Source: Actinomycetota bacterium
Lineage (GTDB): Bacteria > Actinomycetota > Thermoleophilia > Gaiellales > Gaiellaceae
DNA: 32,797 nucleotides
Assembly: GCA_013812235.1 (NCBI GenBank)
Contig: JACCTU010000130.1
Location: forward strand, 1-32,797
Direction: 5' to 3'
How positions within the stretch are numbered: position 1 is the stretch's first letter; each line of letters opens with the position of its first letter. The translations under genes and the position numbers were made by a program. The notes below the pieces were generated by a model. That model saw only the letters and a program-made list of their open reading frames with translations. It was not told the DNA's origin and ran no database searches. Positions 16,321-22,979 of this stretch are shown piece by piece.

Positions 16321-17052
16321 ATGCAGCCCGGGGCAATCGTTCGCGAAGCGTGGGAGCTCTACAAGGCCCACTGGCGCACCTTCGTCCCGCTCGCGCTGAT
16401 CGTCTACATCGTTCTCGGCCTGATCACGCTCGTGTTCGGCCTGCTCCTCGGCTGGCTCGGGCTGATCATCGGCGCGCTCGCCAGCATCGTCGGCACCTTC
16501 TGGCTTCAGGGGGCGCTGGTGGAGGCCGTCCAGGACGTGCGCGACGGCAAGCAGGACCTCTCGATCGGCGAGATGTTCCGGCGCGTGCAGCCGCGTCTTC
16601 CGGCCCTGATCGTCGCCGGCATCCTCGCGGGCCTCGGGATCGCGCTCGGGCTCGTGCTCCTGATCGTGCCCGGGCTCTTCCTGCTGACGATCTGGTCGCT
16701 GATCGTCCCGACGATCGTGCTGGAGGGGAAGTCGGCCGGCGAGTCGTTCGGCCGCAGCCGCGAGCTCGTCAAGGGCAACGGCTGGAGCGTGTTCGGCGTG
16801 ATCGCGATCACGATCGGCGCGGTGATCGTGGCGAGCATCATCGTCGGGCTCCTCACCTTCTGGCTCCCCGACGGCGTCGACAGCTTCGTCAGCGACCTGA
16901 TCTCGAACACGCTCGTCGTCCCGTTCGTCGCCGTCGCCTGGACGCTGATGTACTTCGCGCTCGCGCAGGGCCGGACGGCGGCACCCACCGCCGCCGCCGA
17001 GGCGTACTCGCCTCCGCCCCCGCCGCCGAGCGACGGCCCGACCTACCCCTAA
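16321..17052 (+). CDS. Polytopic membrane protein (YciC / GDPD-membrane-domain-like)
   Basis: A 243-residue integral membrane protein. The N-terminal AIVREAWELYKAHWRTFVPLA leads into hydrophobic stretches near residues 22-60, 95-130, 155-180 and 195-220. The block VPGLFLLTIWSLIVPTIVLEG followed by ESFGRSRELVKGNGWSVFGV is typical of the YciC-like / glycerophosphodiester-phosphodiesterase membrane-domain group, which has no established biochemical function. The C-terminus is a Pro-rich cytoplasmic-looking tail (SPPPPPPSDGPTYP). Starts at ATG 16321 with a -10-like TAGTGT ten nt upstream. Likely monocistronic, since the next gene has its own -10 box. Confidence 0.8.
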   Translation: MQPGAIVREAWELYKAHWRTFVPLALIVYIVLGLITLVFGLLLGWLGLIIGALASIVGTFWLQGALVEAVQDVRDGKQDLSIGEMFRRVQPRLPALIVAGILAGLGIALGLVLLIVPGLFLLTIWSLIVPTIVLEGKSAGESFGRSRELVKGNGWSVFGVIAITIGAVIVASIIVGLLTFWLPDGVDSFVSDLISNTLVVPFVAVAWTLMYFALAQGRTAAPTAAAEAYSPPPPPPSDGPTYP

Positions 17053-17070
17053 AGAGCTCGCAGCGCGGAG

Positions 17071-17076
17071 TAGGGT
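17071..17076 (+). promoter_or_regulatory. -10 element before the HD-fold gene
   Basis: TAGGGT, 8 nt before GTG 17085. It supports that start over the much longer track frame (16350), which is a shadow of the membrane protein gene. Confidence 0.4.
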
Positions 17077-17084
17077 TTCGAGGC

Positions 17085-17966
17085 GTGAGCGGCCTCGATC
17101 CCGAAACCGAAGAGCGAATCGAGTCCCCGGCCTCCGAGGAGGCCGAGCGCGAGGTCAAGCTCACGCCCGCAGAAGCGGTCGCGCGGATGCGCATCAACGT
17201 CCCGGCGCGCGCGAACCGCAAGCTCAGGACACTGGTCGAGCGGGTCAACGGCGACACCCAGCTCAAGGCCTGGTGGCACGTCGCCAACGTCAACGCGGTC
17301 GGGCGCCTCGAGATCAACGACCACTCCTGGGTACACATCCAGATCGTCGCGAACATCGCGCTCAAGCTCCTTCGGCAGCTGACGAAGCACGGGGTCGAGC
17401 CGTCGATCGTGCGCGACTACGGGATGACGAACGACGACTCCGAGGTCGCGGTCACGCTCGGCGCACTGACGCATTGCATCGGGATGTCGGTTCACCGCGA
17501 CGGCCACGAAGACTTCAGCCTCTTCCTCGCCCAGCCGAAGCTCCAGCAGCTGCTCGAGGGGCTCTACGACGAGCCCGAGCGCACGGTGCTCGTGAGCGAG
17601 GTGCTGCAGATGATCACGAGCCACCGGGAGTACGGGAAGCCGCTGACCCTCGAGGCGGGGATCGTGCGCGTGGCTGATGCGCTCGACATGGAGCAGGGCA
17701 GGTCGCGCATCCCGTTCGAGCGAGGCCGCGTTTCGATCCACTCGTTGTCCGCGGCCGCGATCGAGGACGTGATCGTGGCCGACGGTGACGAGCGACCGGT
17801 CAAGATCGAGATCGTCATGAACAACTCGTCGGGGATCTTCCAGGTCGACGAGGTGCTGAAGGCGAAGCTCACCGGGTCGGGCCTCGAGCCGTACGTCGAA
17901 GTGGTCGCACACATCGACACGGAGGCCGAGAAAAGCCTCGTCTCGGTGTACCGCCTCGAAACCTGA
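17085..17966 (+). CDS. HD-fold phosphohydrolase-like protein with altered HD motif
   Basis: A 293-residue soluble protein with the all-helical HD-domain pattern. Candidate ligands are the His in INDHSWVHIQIVANIA, then LTHCIGMSVHRDGHE where the family HD pair would fall, and the late Asp in IVRVADALDMEQGRSR. The central pair reads His-Cys, not His-Asp, so one expected metal ligand is missing; nearby HRDGHE may compensate. The acidic N-terminal 25 residues look disordered, and the C-terminal third (VKIEIVMNNSSGIFQVDEVL) looks like a small beta-rich domain. Substrate is unknown; a nucleotide or phosphodiester hydrolase is the family expectation. GTG 17085 is supported by the TAGGGT box. Confidence 0.75.
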   Translation: MSGLDPETEERIESPASEEAEREVKLTPAEAVARMRINVPARANRKLRTLVERVNGDTQLKAWWHVANVNAVGRLEINDHSWVHIQIVANIALKLLRQLTKHGVEPSIVRDYGMTNDDSEVAVTLGALTHCIGMSVHRDGHEDFSLFLAQPKLQQLLEGLYDEPERTVLVSEVLQMITSHREYGKPLTLEAGIVRVADALDMEQGRSRIPFERGRVSIHSLSAAAIEDVIVADGDERPVKIEIVMNNSSGIFQVDEVLKAKLTGSGLEPYVEVVAHIDTEAEKSLVSVYRLET

Positions 17967-17986
17967 GGAGCACCCTCATCGACGAG

Positions 17987-18010
17987 CAGCTGTGCCGCCG
18001 CGGCACGCTG
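17987..18010 (+). terminator. Strong hairpin after the HD-fold gene
   Basis: CAGC, a bulged T, then GTGCCGC-C-GCGGCAC and GCTG form an 11-bp stem with a one-base centre (the real loop must open further). It begins 20 nt after the stop codon. There is no T-run, so it may be a terminator of the hairpin-only kind or an mRNA end stabiliser. Confidence 0.4.
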
Positions 18011-18058
18011 GGCGGCGCGATCCGGCAACGAGTACCCGCCGATGAGTGCGCTCCGGGC

Positions 18059-18064
18059 TACACT
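18059..18064 (+). promoter_or_regulatory. -10 element of tRNA-Gln
   Basis: TACACT, 11 nt before the first base of the tRNA. No convincing -35 box is visible. Confidence 0.4.
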
Positions 18065-18075
18065 GGACGACCCTT

Positions 18076-18146
18076 TGCGGGGTCGTCTAATGGTAGGACG
18101 CTCGGCTCTGGACCGAGTAGTCTAGGTTCGAATCCTAGCCCCGCAG
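18076..18146 (+). tRNA. tRNA-Gln (anticodon CUG)
   Basis: A complete cloverleaf. The acceptor stem is TGCGGGG / CCCCGCA with discriminator G; the weak U1-A72 pair is usual for tRNA-Gln. The D arm has TCTAATGGTAGGA. The anticodon stem CTCGG / CCGAG holds the loop CTCTGGA with anticodon CTG (18108-18110), reading CAG. The T arm CTAGGTTCGAATCCTAG contains the invariant TTCGAAT. CCA is not encoded. If aspS is non-discriminating, this organism may use the GatCAB pathway, but a Gln-charging route cannot be judged from this window. Confidence 0.97.
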
Positions 18147-18157
18147 TCTCTCGAGAA

Positions 18158-18181
18158 GCCCCGCCTCAGGCGGAGTTTTTG
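18158..18181 (+). terminator. Rho-independent terminator of tRNA-Gln
   Basis: CCGCC-TCA-GGCGG hairpin (18161-18173), with an outer C-G pair, followed at once by TTTTT. It lies 12 nt after the tRNA and just before the 3' end of the convergent DUF192 gene. Confidence 0.75.
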
Positions 18182-18182
18182 T

Positions 18183-18695
18183 CTAAGAGCCAAGGATGTC
18201 GGCCGCGAGCTGGATCAGCATGCCGACGACGCCGGACATGAACGCGAGCGCAGCCATGATCGTCGCGCTGATCACGAAGAGCACGATCACGTACTCCGAC
18301 ATCGTCTGAGCGGCCTCTCGGAACGCGATGTGGGTCCGCGACGCCGCGGGGTCGAACCGCAGCGTCGATCCCACTTCGATCTCGCGGGACTCGGCCTCGC
18401 CGGCAGCCAGCTCGAGCACGGACTGCGCTCCCTTCTCGCCCGCTGCACGCCACGGCGCCAGCCGATGCACGACCTTGACGACCACGTCCTCCTCGTTCAG
18501 GAAGACAACGTCGATCGGGAAGCGCATGAAGAAGGTGTGGATGGAGCCCGCAGGGCGAAGGAGGATTCCTTCGCCCTGCGGAAGATCCGAGCGGCCGAGG
18601 AGGCCACGCATGCGAGCCACGAGATGATCCGCGACGTCGCAACGCTCGCAAACGACGCGGTCATCGACGCGGAGCGTGACCTGACGGCGGCTCAT
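18183..18695 (-). CDS. DUF192 protein with C-terminal Flp-pilin-like segment
   Basis: A 170-residue protein. Residues about 1-115 are a DUF192 (COG1430) domain: MRGLLGRSDLPQGEGILL, then SIHTFFMRFPIDVVFLNEEDVVVKVV and AQSVLELAAGEAESREIEVGSTLRF. DUF192 has no settled function but is often found near Tad loci. Residues after about 120 read REAAQTMSEYVIVLFVISATIMAALAF, matching the mature start and helix of the Flp pilin here (REEGQTMAEYAVILTVIAA) at about half the positions without gaps. The Glu-Tyr at pilin positions 5-6 is kept, but the residue before the would-be cleavage site is Ala instead of Gly. ATG 18695 lies 4 nt after the peptidase-like gene stop, so the two form an operon. The track start (18755) is inside that gene. 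Confidence 0.85.
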   Translation of the reverse strand: MSRRQVTLRVDDRVVCERCDVADHLVARMRGLLGRSDLPQGEGILLRPAGSIHTFFMRFPIDVVFLNEEDVVVKVVHRLAPWRAAGEKGAQSVLELAAGEAESREIEVGSTLRFDPAASRTHIAFREAAQTMSEYVIVLFVISATIMAALAFMSGVVGMLIQLAADILGS

Positions 18696-18699
18696 CGCC

Positions 18700-20214
18700 C
18701 TAGTACCCCACGTGGATGTGGTCGTCATGGTCGAACATCGGGAACGAGGCACCACCGAGACCGAGCAGGGAGATGACCTGCCGCGGCTGGAGCTCGACCG
18801 GCAGCATCAGGATCGAGCGCACCGCCTTCTCGGTGATGCTCCCCGGCTGCTGGTGTCCGGCGATCGGCAGCTTGCCGACGCTCGCGATGTCCACCGCCTG
18901 CCCGAAGATGTGCGCGGAGACGACACCCGGGCGCGCGTACTTGCGGTGGCCGCTGAACAGGCTCGACACAGACACCTCGCCGTACGACTCCGCGAGGTAC
19001 GAGACGAGCACGACAACACGGACGTCGATCCTGCCGGCGCTGACGTCTTCACGGCCTCCGCCGTACATCGAGATCCGCGGGTCGAGGAGCAGCCGCTCGA
19101 CGAGCGTCTCCTTCTCGGCCTCGAGGCCGTTGACCAGTGCGCGCAGACCGACGACGCGGTTGTAGCGCGCAAGCGCGACGGCGCGGTCGGCGAACCCGGT
19201 GCGACCGGACAGTGACAGAGCGGCGTTCCACTCGCTGTCGGCGGCACCGCGCTGGCTGAGACCGCGCGCGAGCGCGTTCAGCTCACGGACGGTTGCCGGG
19301 ACGCGGTCCCGTGCACCTTCCGCACGAAGGACACCGAGGACGAGCGACCAGCTGACACCGTTGTTCCTCGAGATCCGCTGGAGGTTCTTGGCGAACGCAG
19401 GTGACAGGCGCTTCGCGGGCGGCGTGGGGTCGGGAAGAGCCCGGTTCAGCCACACGGTCGGCGCTCCACCCTCGTCTTCGACGGTGGCGGCGGCGAGCTT
19501 CGACTCCTTCGCACGCTTGACCACCCAGTGACGCGTGTCGTTCTTCGCCGGTGCGCCGGCGGACGGCTCCGGAGCGAGCACGTACGACTCCGGGTCATCC
19601 GCAGCGGGAGCTGCAGCTGATGCGTCCGCTGACGGCGCCGACTGCTCGGAAGCATCGGAAGCTAGGGACGCGTCGGCGGCAGGCCCCGACTCGAGGTCAG
19701 CACCTGCCTCGCCGGCGGCGGGTTCGGCGGCGAGTTCGTCGGCGAGCTCCGGGGGGAGCTCCGAGGCCGGCTCGGCCGGCTCGGCTGCCTCGGGGGCAGC
19801 GGTCGGCTCCGGAAGCGGCATCGCTTCGGGCGCGGTCTCCTCCTGCAACGTCTCGGCGCAGACGGAGTCGTCCTCGCCGGTGACCTGCATCAGCGCCGCG
19901 CAGCGGGCCGGGTCGAGCGCTTTCGCGACCATGTCGCCGGCGCCCGCGGTGAACGAGGCGGCGGCGAAGAAGACGACGACGAGCCCCATGCTCGTCGCAA
20001 GCTTGTGTGCACGGAATGGACGCCGTTTGGCGGGCTGCTCGCCGGACTCGTTCTCCACGGGCAGTGACGCCGGCTTCCATTCGCGATTCGTGTCCGTCCA
20101 GTCCTCCCAGCCCCGCTCGCGGCGGGCTGCGCGCATAAGTGCGACGGCCCACCCGATCAGAACGAAGAACACGACTCGGACGACCATCCTCCGAAATCCG
20201 TCGTTCCTATCCAT
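18700..20214 (-). CDS. Membrane-anchored M15-like peptidase in the Tad locus
   Basis: A 504-residue protein. Two hydrophobic segments lie near residues 11-28 (VVRVVFFVLIGWAVAL) and 77-95 (LATSMGLVVVFFAAASFTA). An Ala/Pro/Glu/Ser-rich linker of about 130 residues follows, then a soluble C-terminal region. The last 120 residues carry SAHIFGQAVDIASV, matching SxHxxGxAxD of the M15-type zinc peptidases, and end in DHDDHIHVGY with the expected final HxH. Likely an extracytoplasmic peptidoglycan peptidase or a zinc-fold relative, perhaps opening the wall for the pilus; activity is inferred only. The start is ATG 20214 (MDRNDGFRRMVVRVV) after GGGAG, chosen over 20307. It is divergent from the flp operon and heads a two-gene operon with the DUF192-pilin gene. 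Confidence 0.75.
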   Translation of the reverse strand: MDRNDGFRRMVVRVVFFVLIGWAVALMRAARRERGWEDWTDTNREWKPASLPVENESGEQPAKRRPFRAHKLATSMGLVVVFFAAASFTAGAGDMVAKALDPARCAALMQVTGEDDSVCAETLQEETAPEAMPLPEPTAAPEAAEPAEPASELPPELADELAAEPAAGEAGADLESGPAADASLASDASEQSAPSADASAAAPAADDPESYVLAPEPSAGAPAKNDTRHWVVKRAKESKLAAATVEDEGGAPTVWLNRALPDPTPPAKRLSPAFAKNLQRISRNNGVSWSLVLGVLRAEGARDRVPATVRELNALARGLSQRGAADSEWNAALSLSGRTGFADRAVALARYNRVVGLRALVNGLEAEKETLVERLLLDPRISMYGGGREDVSAGRIDVRVVVLVSYLAESYGEVSVSSLFSGHRKYARPGVVSAHIFGQAVDIASVGKLPIAGHQQPGSITEKAVRSILMLPVELQPRQVISLLGLGGASFPMFDHDDHIHVGY

Positions 20215-20479
20215 CTCGGTTTCGCTCCCTTGATTGGGCGCAGAGTCCGCTGCTCTAACGCGTACTTGACTAACTGAACGACCTCCGCGACCGCGGCGGC
20301 TTATCACTTATCGCGTCGACGTGGGATGGCGTTTCTCCCTCATCAGAGTGATCTTCAAGACACCCGATGCAGAGATAGCCCTTTTGGGGGGTCTCACGCC
20401 ACCGACCGTTGCACGATGAAGCGCAGGTAACGAACACACGAGGCGTTGCAGCCGCCAGGAAACCAAAGGAGTTTGAAGC
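20215..20479. promoter_or_regulatory. 265-bp divergent intergenic region between pilus-locus operons
   Basis: Unusually long for this window and less GC-rich. It should hold promoters for the peptidase/DUF192 operon (minus) and the flp operon (plus), but no -10/-35 pair is convincing. Visible elements: TTGACT at 20266-20271; tandem TTATC units at about 20301-20311; an imperfect hairpin GAGAT..CCC-TTTT-GGG..GTCTC at about 20372-20395; and GACCGTTGC repeated at about 20405 and 20482. AGGCGTTGC (20441-20449) is complementary to GCAACGCCT (20550-20558) inside the leader ORF. The 81-codon minus ORF at 20308-20553 looks spurious. Confidence 0.5.
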
Positions 20480-20599
20480 GTGACCGTTGCCAGCGAAAAA
20501 GTCACTCTCACGCCAGCAGATTCACCTCCCGGTTTCCGGTGTGGAAGTCGCAACGCCTTTCGGAGTGCACCCGAACCTCACATTCATGGAAGGAGGTGA
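20480..20599 (+). CDS. 39-residue leader ORF upstream of flp
   Basis: GTG 20480 follows AAAGGAG with an 8-nt spacer, one of the best ribosome-binding sites in the window. The ORF has 39 codons, beginning MTVASEKVTLTPADSPPG, and ends with TGA 20597-20599 inside the flp Shine-Dalgarno region, 7 nt before the flp ATG. The peptide has no signal, helix or known domain, and no run of one amino acid that would suggest a classical stall site. Codons 13-17 form the left arm of a perfect 14-bp inverted repeat with the flp ribosome-binding site. Translating ribosomes would open that stem. It is best read as a regulatory leader; a function for the peptide itself is unproven. Confidence 0.55.
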   Translation: MTVASEKVTLTPADSPPGFRCGSRNAFRSAPEPHIHGRR

Positions 20600-20605
20600 A
20601 TCTGC
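20516..20605 (+). promoter_or_regulatory. Stem-loop sequestering the flp Shine-Dalgarno sequence
   Basis: GCAGATTCACCTCC (20516-20529) is perfectly complementary to GGAGGTGAATCTGC (20592-20605). The right arm contains the whole flp Shine-Dalgarno GGAGGTGA and ends one base before ATG 20607. The loop is 62 nt and holds a small CCGG-TTT-CCGG hairpin at its 5' end. The stem would shut off flp translation unless a ribosome on the leader ORF, or another factor, opens it. Confidence 0.7.
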
Positions 20606-20606
20606 A

Positions 20607-20789
20607 ATGACGCTTCGCAATTGGTTCACCATGATCAACGCGTTCGCGCGCCGCGAAGAGGGTCAGACCATGGCTGAGTACGCCGTGATCCTGACCGTCA
20701 TCGCCGCCGTGGTCATCACGGCGCTCGGCTTCCTCGTGCTTGCAATTACGGGTCGGCTCGACAGCGTGACCGACGTCATCAACGGCTAA
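20607..20789 (+). CDS. flp: Flp/Fap-type major pilin
   Basis: A 60-residue class III prepilin, the structural subunit of a Tad pilus. A short charged leader (MTLRNWFTMINAFARREEG) precedes the cleavage site G/QTMAEY, with Glu and Tyr at mature positions 5 and 6 as in Flp pilins. One long hydrophobic helix follows (AVILTVIAAVVITALGFLVLAI) and a short polar tail ends DVING. The start ATG 20607 has Shine-Dalgarno GGAGGTGA 8 nt upstream, which overrides the in-frame TTG 20487 of the track. It is the first structural gene of the tad operon, under apparent leader control, and is followed by a strong terminator-like hairpin that would set it above the assembly genes. No prepilin peptidase gene is in the window. 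Confidence 0.95.
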   Translation: MTLRNWFTMINAFARREEGQTMAEYAVILTVIAAVVITALGFLVLAITGRLDSVTDVING

Positions 20790-20803
20790 CGCAGCGTCGA
20801 ACG

Positions 20804-20843
20804 CGGCGGGCCCCTCCAAGCGAGGGGTCCGCCGAGTTCTTTT
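20804..20843 (+). terminator. Partial terminator / attenuator after flp
   Basis: CGGCGGGCCCCTC and GAGGGGTCCGCCG form a 13-bp stem (one G-T pair) with a 5-nt loop, followed by a broken T-rich run (TTCTTTT, later TTTT). It starts 14 nt after flp. Downstream genes lack another clear promoter, so read-through is probably partial. Confidence 0.75.
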
Positions 20844-20878
20844 CCGAGTTTTCCGGCGACACCGACGATCGAGGAGCA

Positions 20879-21289
20879 ATGGCACAGAAGAAACACCAGG
20901 AGCGACCGAGCGGCGGCGACGAGCGCGGACAGACGCTCGTCGAGTTCTCAGCCCTTCTGCCCGTGCTCTGCCTGCTCCTGTTCGGGATCATCCAGTTCGG
21001 GGTCACCTTCCACGACTACATCACGGTCACCGATGCGTCTCGCGTCGGTGCCCGCAAAGCCGCCGTCAGCCGCCTCGGCGGCGACATGGGCGCCTCTGCC
21101 GAAGCCGCCGCCCTCGAAGCCGCCAACGGCCTCAACGGCCCCGTGACCGCCAGCTGCGACTCAGACGACTGGGACACCCCCGGTAGCGACGTCAGCTGCA
21201 CGGTCACCTATCCCTATTCGATTGACGTCCTCGGGCTCGTCGTCGCAGACGGAATGCTCACGAGCGTCACAACGGAACGCTTGGAGTGA
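20879..21289 (+). CDS. TadE-like minor pilin
   Basis: A 136-residue pseudopilin-type protein. After a charged head comes RGQTLVEFSALLPVLCLLLFGIIQFGVTF, the TadE signature with a prepilin-like G/QTLVEF site and one helix. The outer part has two Cys (ASCDSDDW, VSCTVTY) that may form a disulfide. TadE-like proteins are processed by the Flp prepilin peptidase and needed for pilus assembly. ATG 20879 has GAGGAG upstream with a short 2-nt gap. Its TGA overlaps a GTG that is in frame with the next gene, but that gene more likely starts at ATG 21292. Follows the post-flp hairpin in the operon. Confidence 0.88.
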   Translation: MAQKKHQERPSGGDERGQTLVEFSALLPVLCLLLFGIIQFGVTFHDYITVTDASRVGARKAAVSRLGGDMGASAEAAALEAANGLNGPVTASCDSDDWDTPGSDVSCTVTYPYSIDVLGLVVADGMLTSVTTERLE

Positions 21290-21291
21290 TC

Positions 21292-22215
21292 ATGAGACGC
21301 GAACACGGCCAGGCTGCGGCGCTCACCGTCCTCTTCTTGACGGTTCTTCTGCTCTCTGCAGCTGCGGTGATCGACGTCGGCTCGTGGTTCCGCGAGGACC
21401 GCGACACTCAGCGCATCGCCGACGCCGCAGCGCTCGCCGGTGCACAGGCGCTGCCGGAGGACCAAGGCTTGGCTCAGTCGTACGCCGTCGAGTACGGCAC
21501 GAAGAACGGCGGCGGCGTAGCCGCGGCGAACATCGCGTTCTCGACGTCGGTGATGGCCGGCGACACGATCGAGGTCGACGTCGAGCGCCCCGCGCCCGGC
21601 TTCTTCTCCAAGATCATCGGCATCGACTCGGTCACCGTCGGATCCTCGGCGAAGGCCCGCGCCGGCGTTCCCGACTCGGCGCGCTACACCGCCCCGATCA
21701 CCGTCAACGAGCGGCACCCGATGCTGAACAACTGCTCGGGTCCCTGCTTCGGCCAGGCCACCTCGATCGACCTGGTCAATCTCCACCGCCGCGGCTCGGG
21801 CAACGCTGCCGGCGCCTTCGCACTCCTGAATCTCCGCCGCGGCTCGAGCGGCAACGAAGGAGCGGGTGAGGTCGCAGGCTGGCTGGAGTTCGGCTACGAC
21901 GCTTGGATGCCGCTCGGTACCTACGACTCGGTGCCGTCGGTCAACTGGAACTCCTCGCACATGACGGAGGCGCTCCGCGCCCGCCGCGGCGATGAGGTCT
22001 TGTTCCCGATCTACCGAGAGCCGATCGTCGGCGGCGGCTCGAACGCTCGCTTCAACATCATCGGCTGGGTCGGCTTCCTCATCACCGACTGGGACAACAC
22101 CGGCTCAAGCGGTCGAGTCGAAGGCGAGTTCACCCGCGTGATCTGGGAGGGAATCCTCACCAACAGTGGCGGATCAGCCGATTTCGGGGTCCGCTCGGTC
22201 CAACTTATCGACTGA
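21292..22215 (+). CDS. TadG-like pilus assembly protein
   Basis: A 307-residue protein. The N-terminus, MRREHGQAAALTVLFLTVLLLSAAAVIDVGSWF followed by REDRDTQRIADAAALAGAQALP, is the Tad (PF13400-type) helix and block found in TadG-like proteins. The rest is predicted to be outside the membrane. It contains a short direct repeat, LHRRGSGN and LRRGSSGN, and CSGPC that may form a local disulfide. Unlike many TadG proteins it has no VWA domain; a VWA domain instead sits on the TadB protein of this locus. The start is ATG 21292, with GGAG 5 nt upstream, over the GTG at 21286. Role: minor component or regulator of Tad pilus assembly. Confidence 0.82.
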   Translation: MRREHGQAAALTVLFLTVLLLSAAAVIDVGSWFREDRDTQRIADAAALAGAQALPEDQGLAQSYAVEYGTKNGGGVAAANIAFSTSVMAGDTIEVDVERPAPGFFSKIIGIDSVTVGSSAKARAGVPDSARYTAPITVNERHPMLNNCSGPCFGQATSIDLVNLHRRGSGNAAGAFALLNLRRGSSGNEGAGEVAGWLEFGYDAWMPLGTYDSVPSVNWNSSHMTEALRARRGDEVLFPIYREPIVGGGSNARFNIIGWVGFLITDWDNTGSSGRVEGEFTRVIWEGILTNSGGSADFGVRSVQLID

Positions 22216-22235
22216 ATCCGGAGGAAGGAACCGTA

Positions 22236-22979
22236 ATGACATACCGCCTCAGAAACATCGTCATTGCAGTGGTGCTGGCCGCTTTCGCCGCGCTACTGAC
22301 GATGATGTACGTCACGAGTTACGAGAAGCGCGTGCAGAACGACGAGGAGGACGTGCCGGTCCTCATCGCGAAGAGCGACATCCCGGCGGGTACCTCTGGT
22401 GCCGCCGCAATGGGCCGCGTCGAGGAGCGGATGGTCGCTCAGCGGAACGTCGCCCCCGGCGCGGTGTCCGACAAGACGCAGCTGGAGGAGTTCGTCGTCT
22501 CCGAGTCGATCTACGCCGGTGAGCAGGTCAGCCGGCAGCGGTTCAGCAGCTCGACGGAGATCGGCGTGCGCTCGAGCCTCACCGGCAACATGCGCGCCGT
22601 CGCGGTCTCCGGCGACAGCGTTCAGCTGCTCTTGGGCACGCTCCAGGCGGGCGATCGAGTCGATTTTCTCTCGTCGCTGAAGCTCAACGCCGACGACGAC
22701 ACCTGGGCGACCCGCATCGTCCTCCGCGACATCGAGGTCCTGAAGCCCGCGGCCTCGAGCGGCACGAAGAAGCTCGACAACGCGGCCCGCCGCAATGGGC
22801 TTTCCGTGCTCCTCATGGTCTCCGACACTCAGGCGCAAAAGCTGTTCCACGTCCTTCGCCACGGGGAGTGGACGCTCCAGCTCCGCCCGGTCGTCGACGC
22901 TGTCGACAGCCCCGAGAGCCTCGAGACGACCCCGACGATTCTCCGCGACGGTCTCCGTGGCAGCCAAGGAGGCAACTGA
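22236..22979 (+). CDS. cpaB: Flp pilus assembly protein CpaB/RcpC (SAF domain)
   Basis: A 247-residue protein with an N-terminal membrane anchor (NIVIAVVLAAFAALLTMMYV) followed by a SAF-type domain, VPVLIAKSDIPAGTSG ... NVAPGAVSD and SIYAGEQVSRQRF, and the RcpC core VSGDSVQLLLGTLQAGDRVDFLSSL. In diderms CpaB works with the secretin; in a monoderm its partner is probably the wall or the inner-membrane platform. ATG 22236 has a strong GGAGGAAGG Shine-Dalgarno. The stop shares one base with the cpaE start (TGATG). Confidence 0.9.
   Translation: MTYRLRNIVIAVVLAAFAALLTMMYVTSYEKRVQNDEEDVPVLIAKSDIPAGTSGAAAMGRVEERMVAQRNVAPGAVSDKTQLEEFVVSESIYAGEQVSRQRFSSSTEIGVRSSLTGNMRAVAVSGDSVQLLLGTLQAGDRVDFLSSLKLNADDDTWATRIVLRDIEVLKPAASSGTKKLDNAARRNGLSVLLMVSDTQAQKLFHVLRHGEWTLQLRPVVDAVDSPESLETTPTILRDGLRGSQGGN

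Noticed and set aside
19535-20233. Plus ORF of Ser/Ala/Gly-rich sequence over the peptidase linker
   Set aside because: Mirror of the Ala/Pro/Glu linker on the minus strand; no start signal or domain.
20372-20470. Possible c-di-GMP-I (GEMM) riboswitch before flp
   Set aside because: Fragments such as GCGCAGGTAACG and GGCGTTGCAGCC loosely recall GEMM, and flp is a plausible target, but the conserved core and helix order do not fit. A covariance-model search would decide.
20308-20553. 81-codon minus ORF in the flp upstream region
   Set aside because: No Shine-Dalgarno or domain, and it overlaps the leader ORF and its stem.
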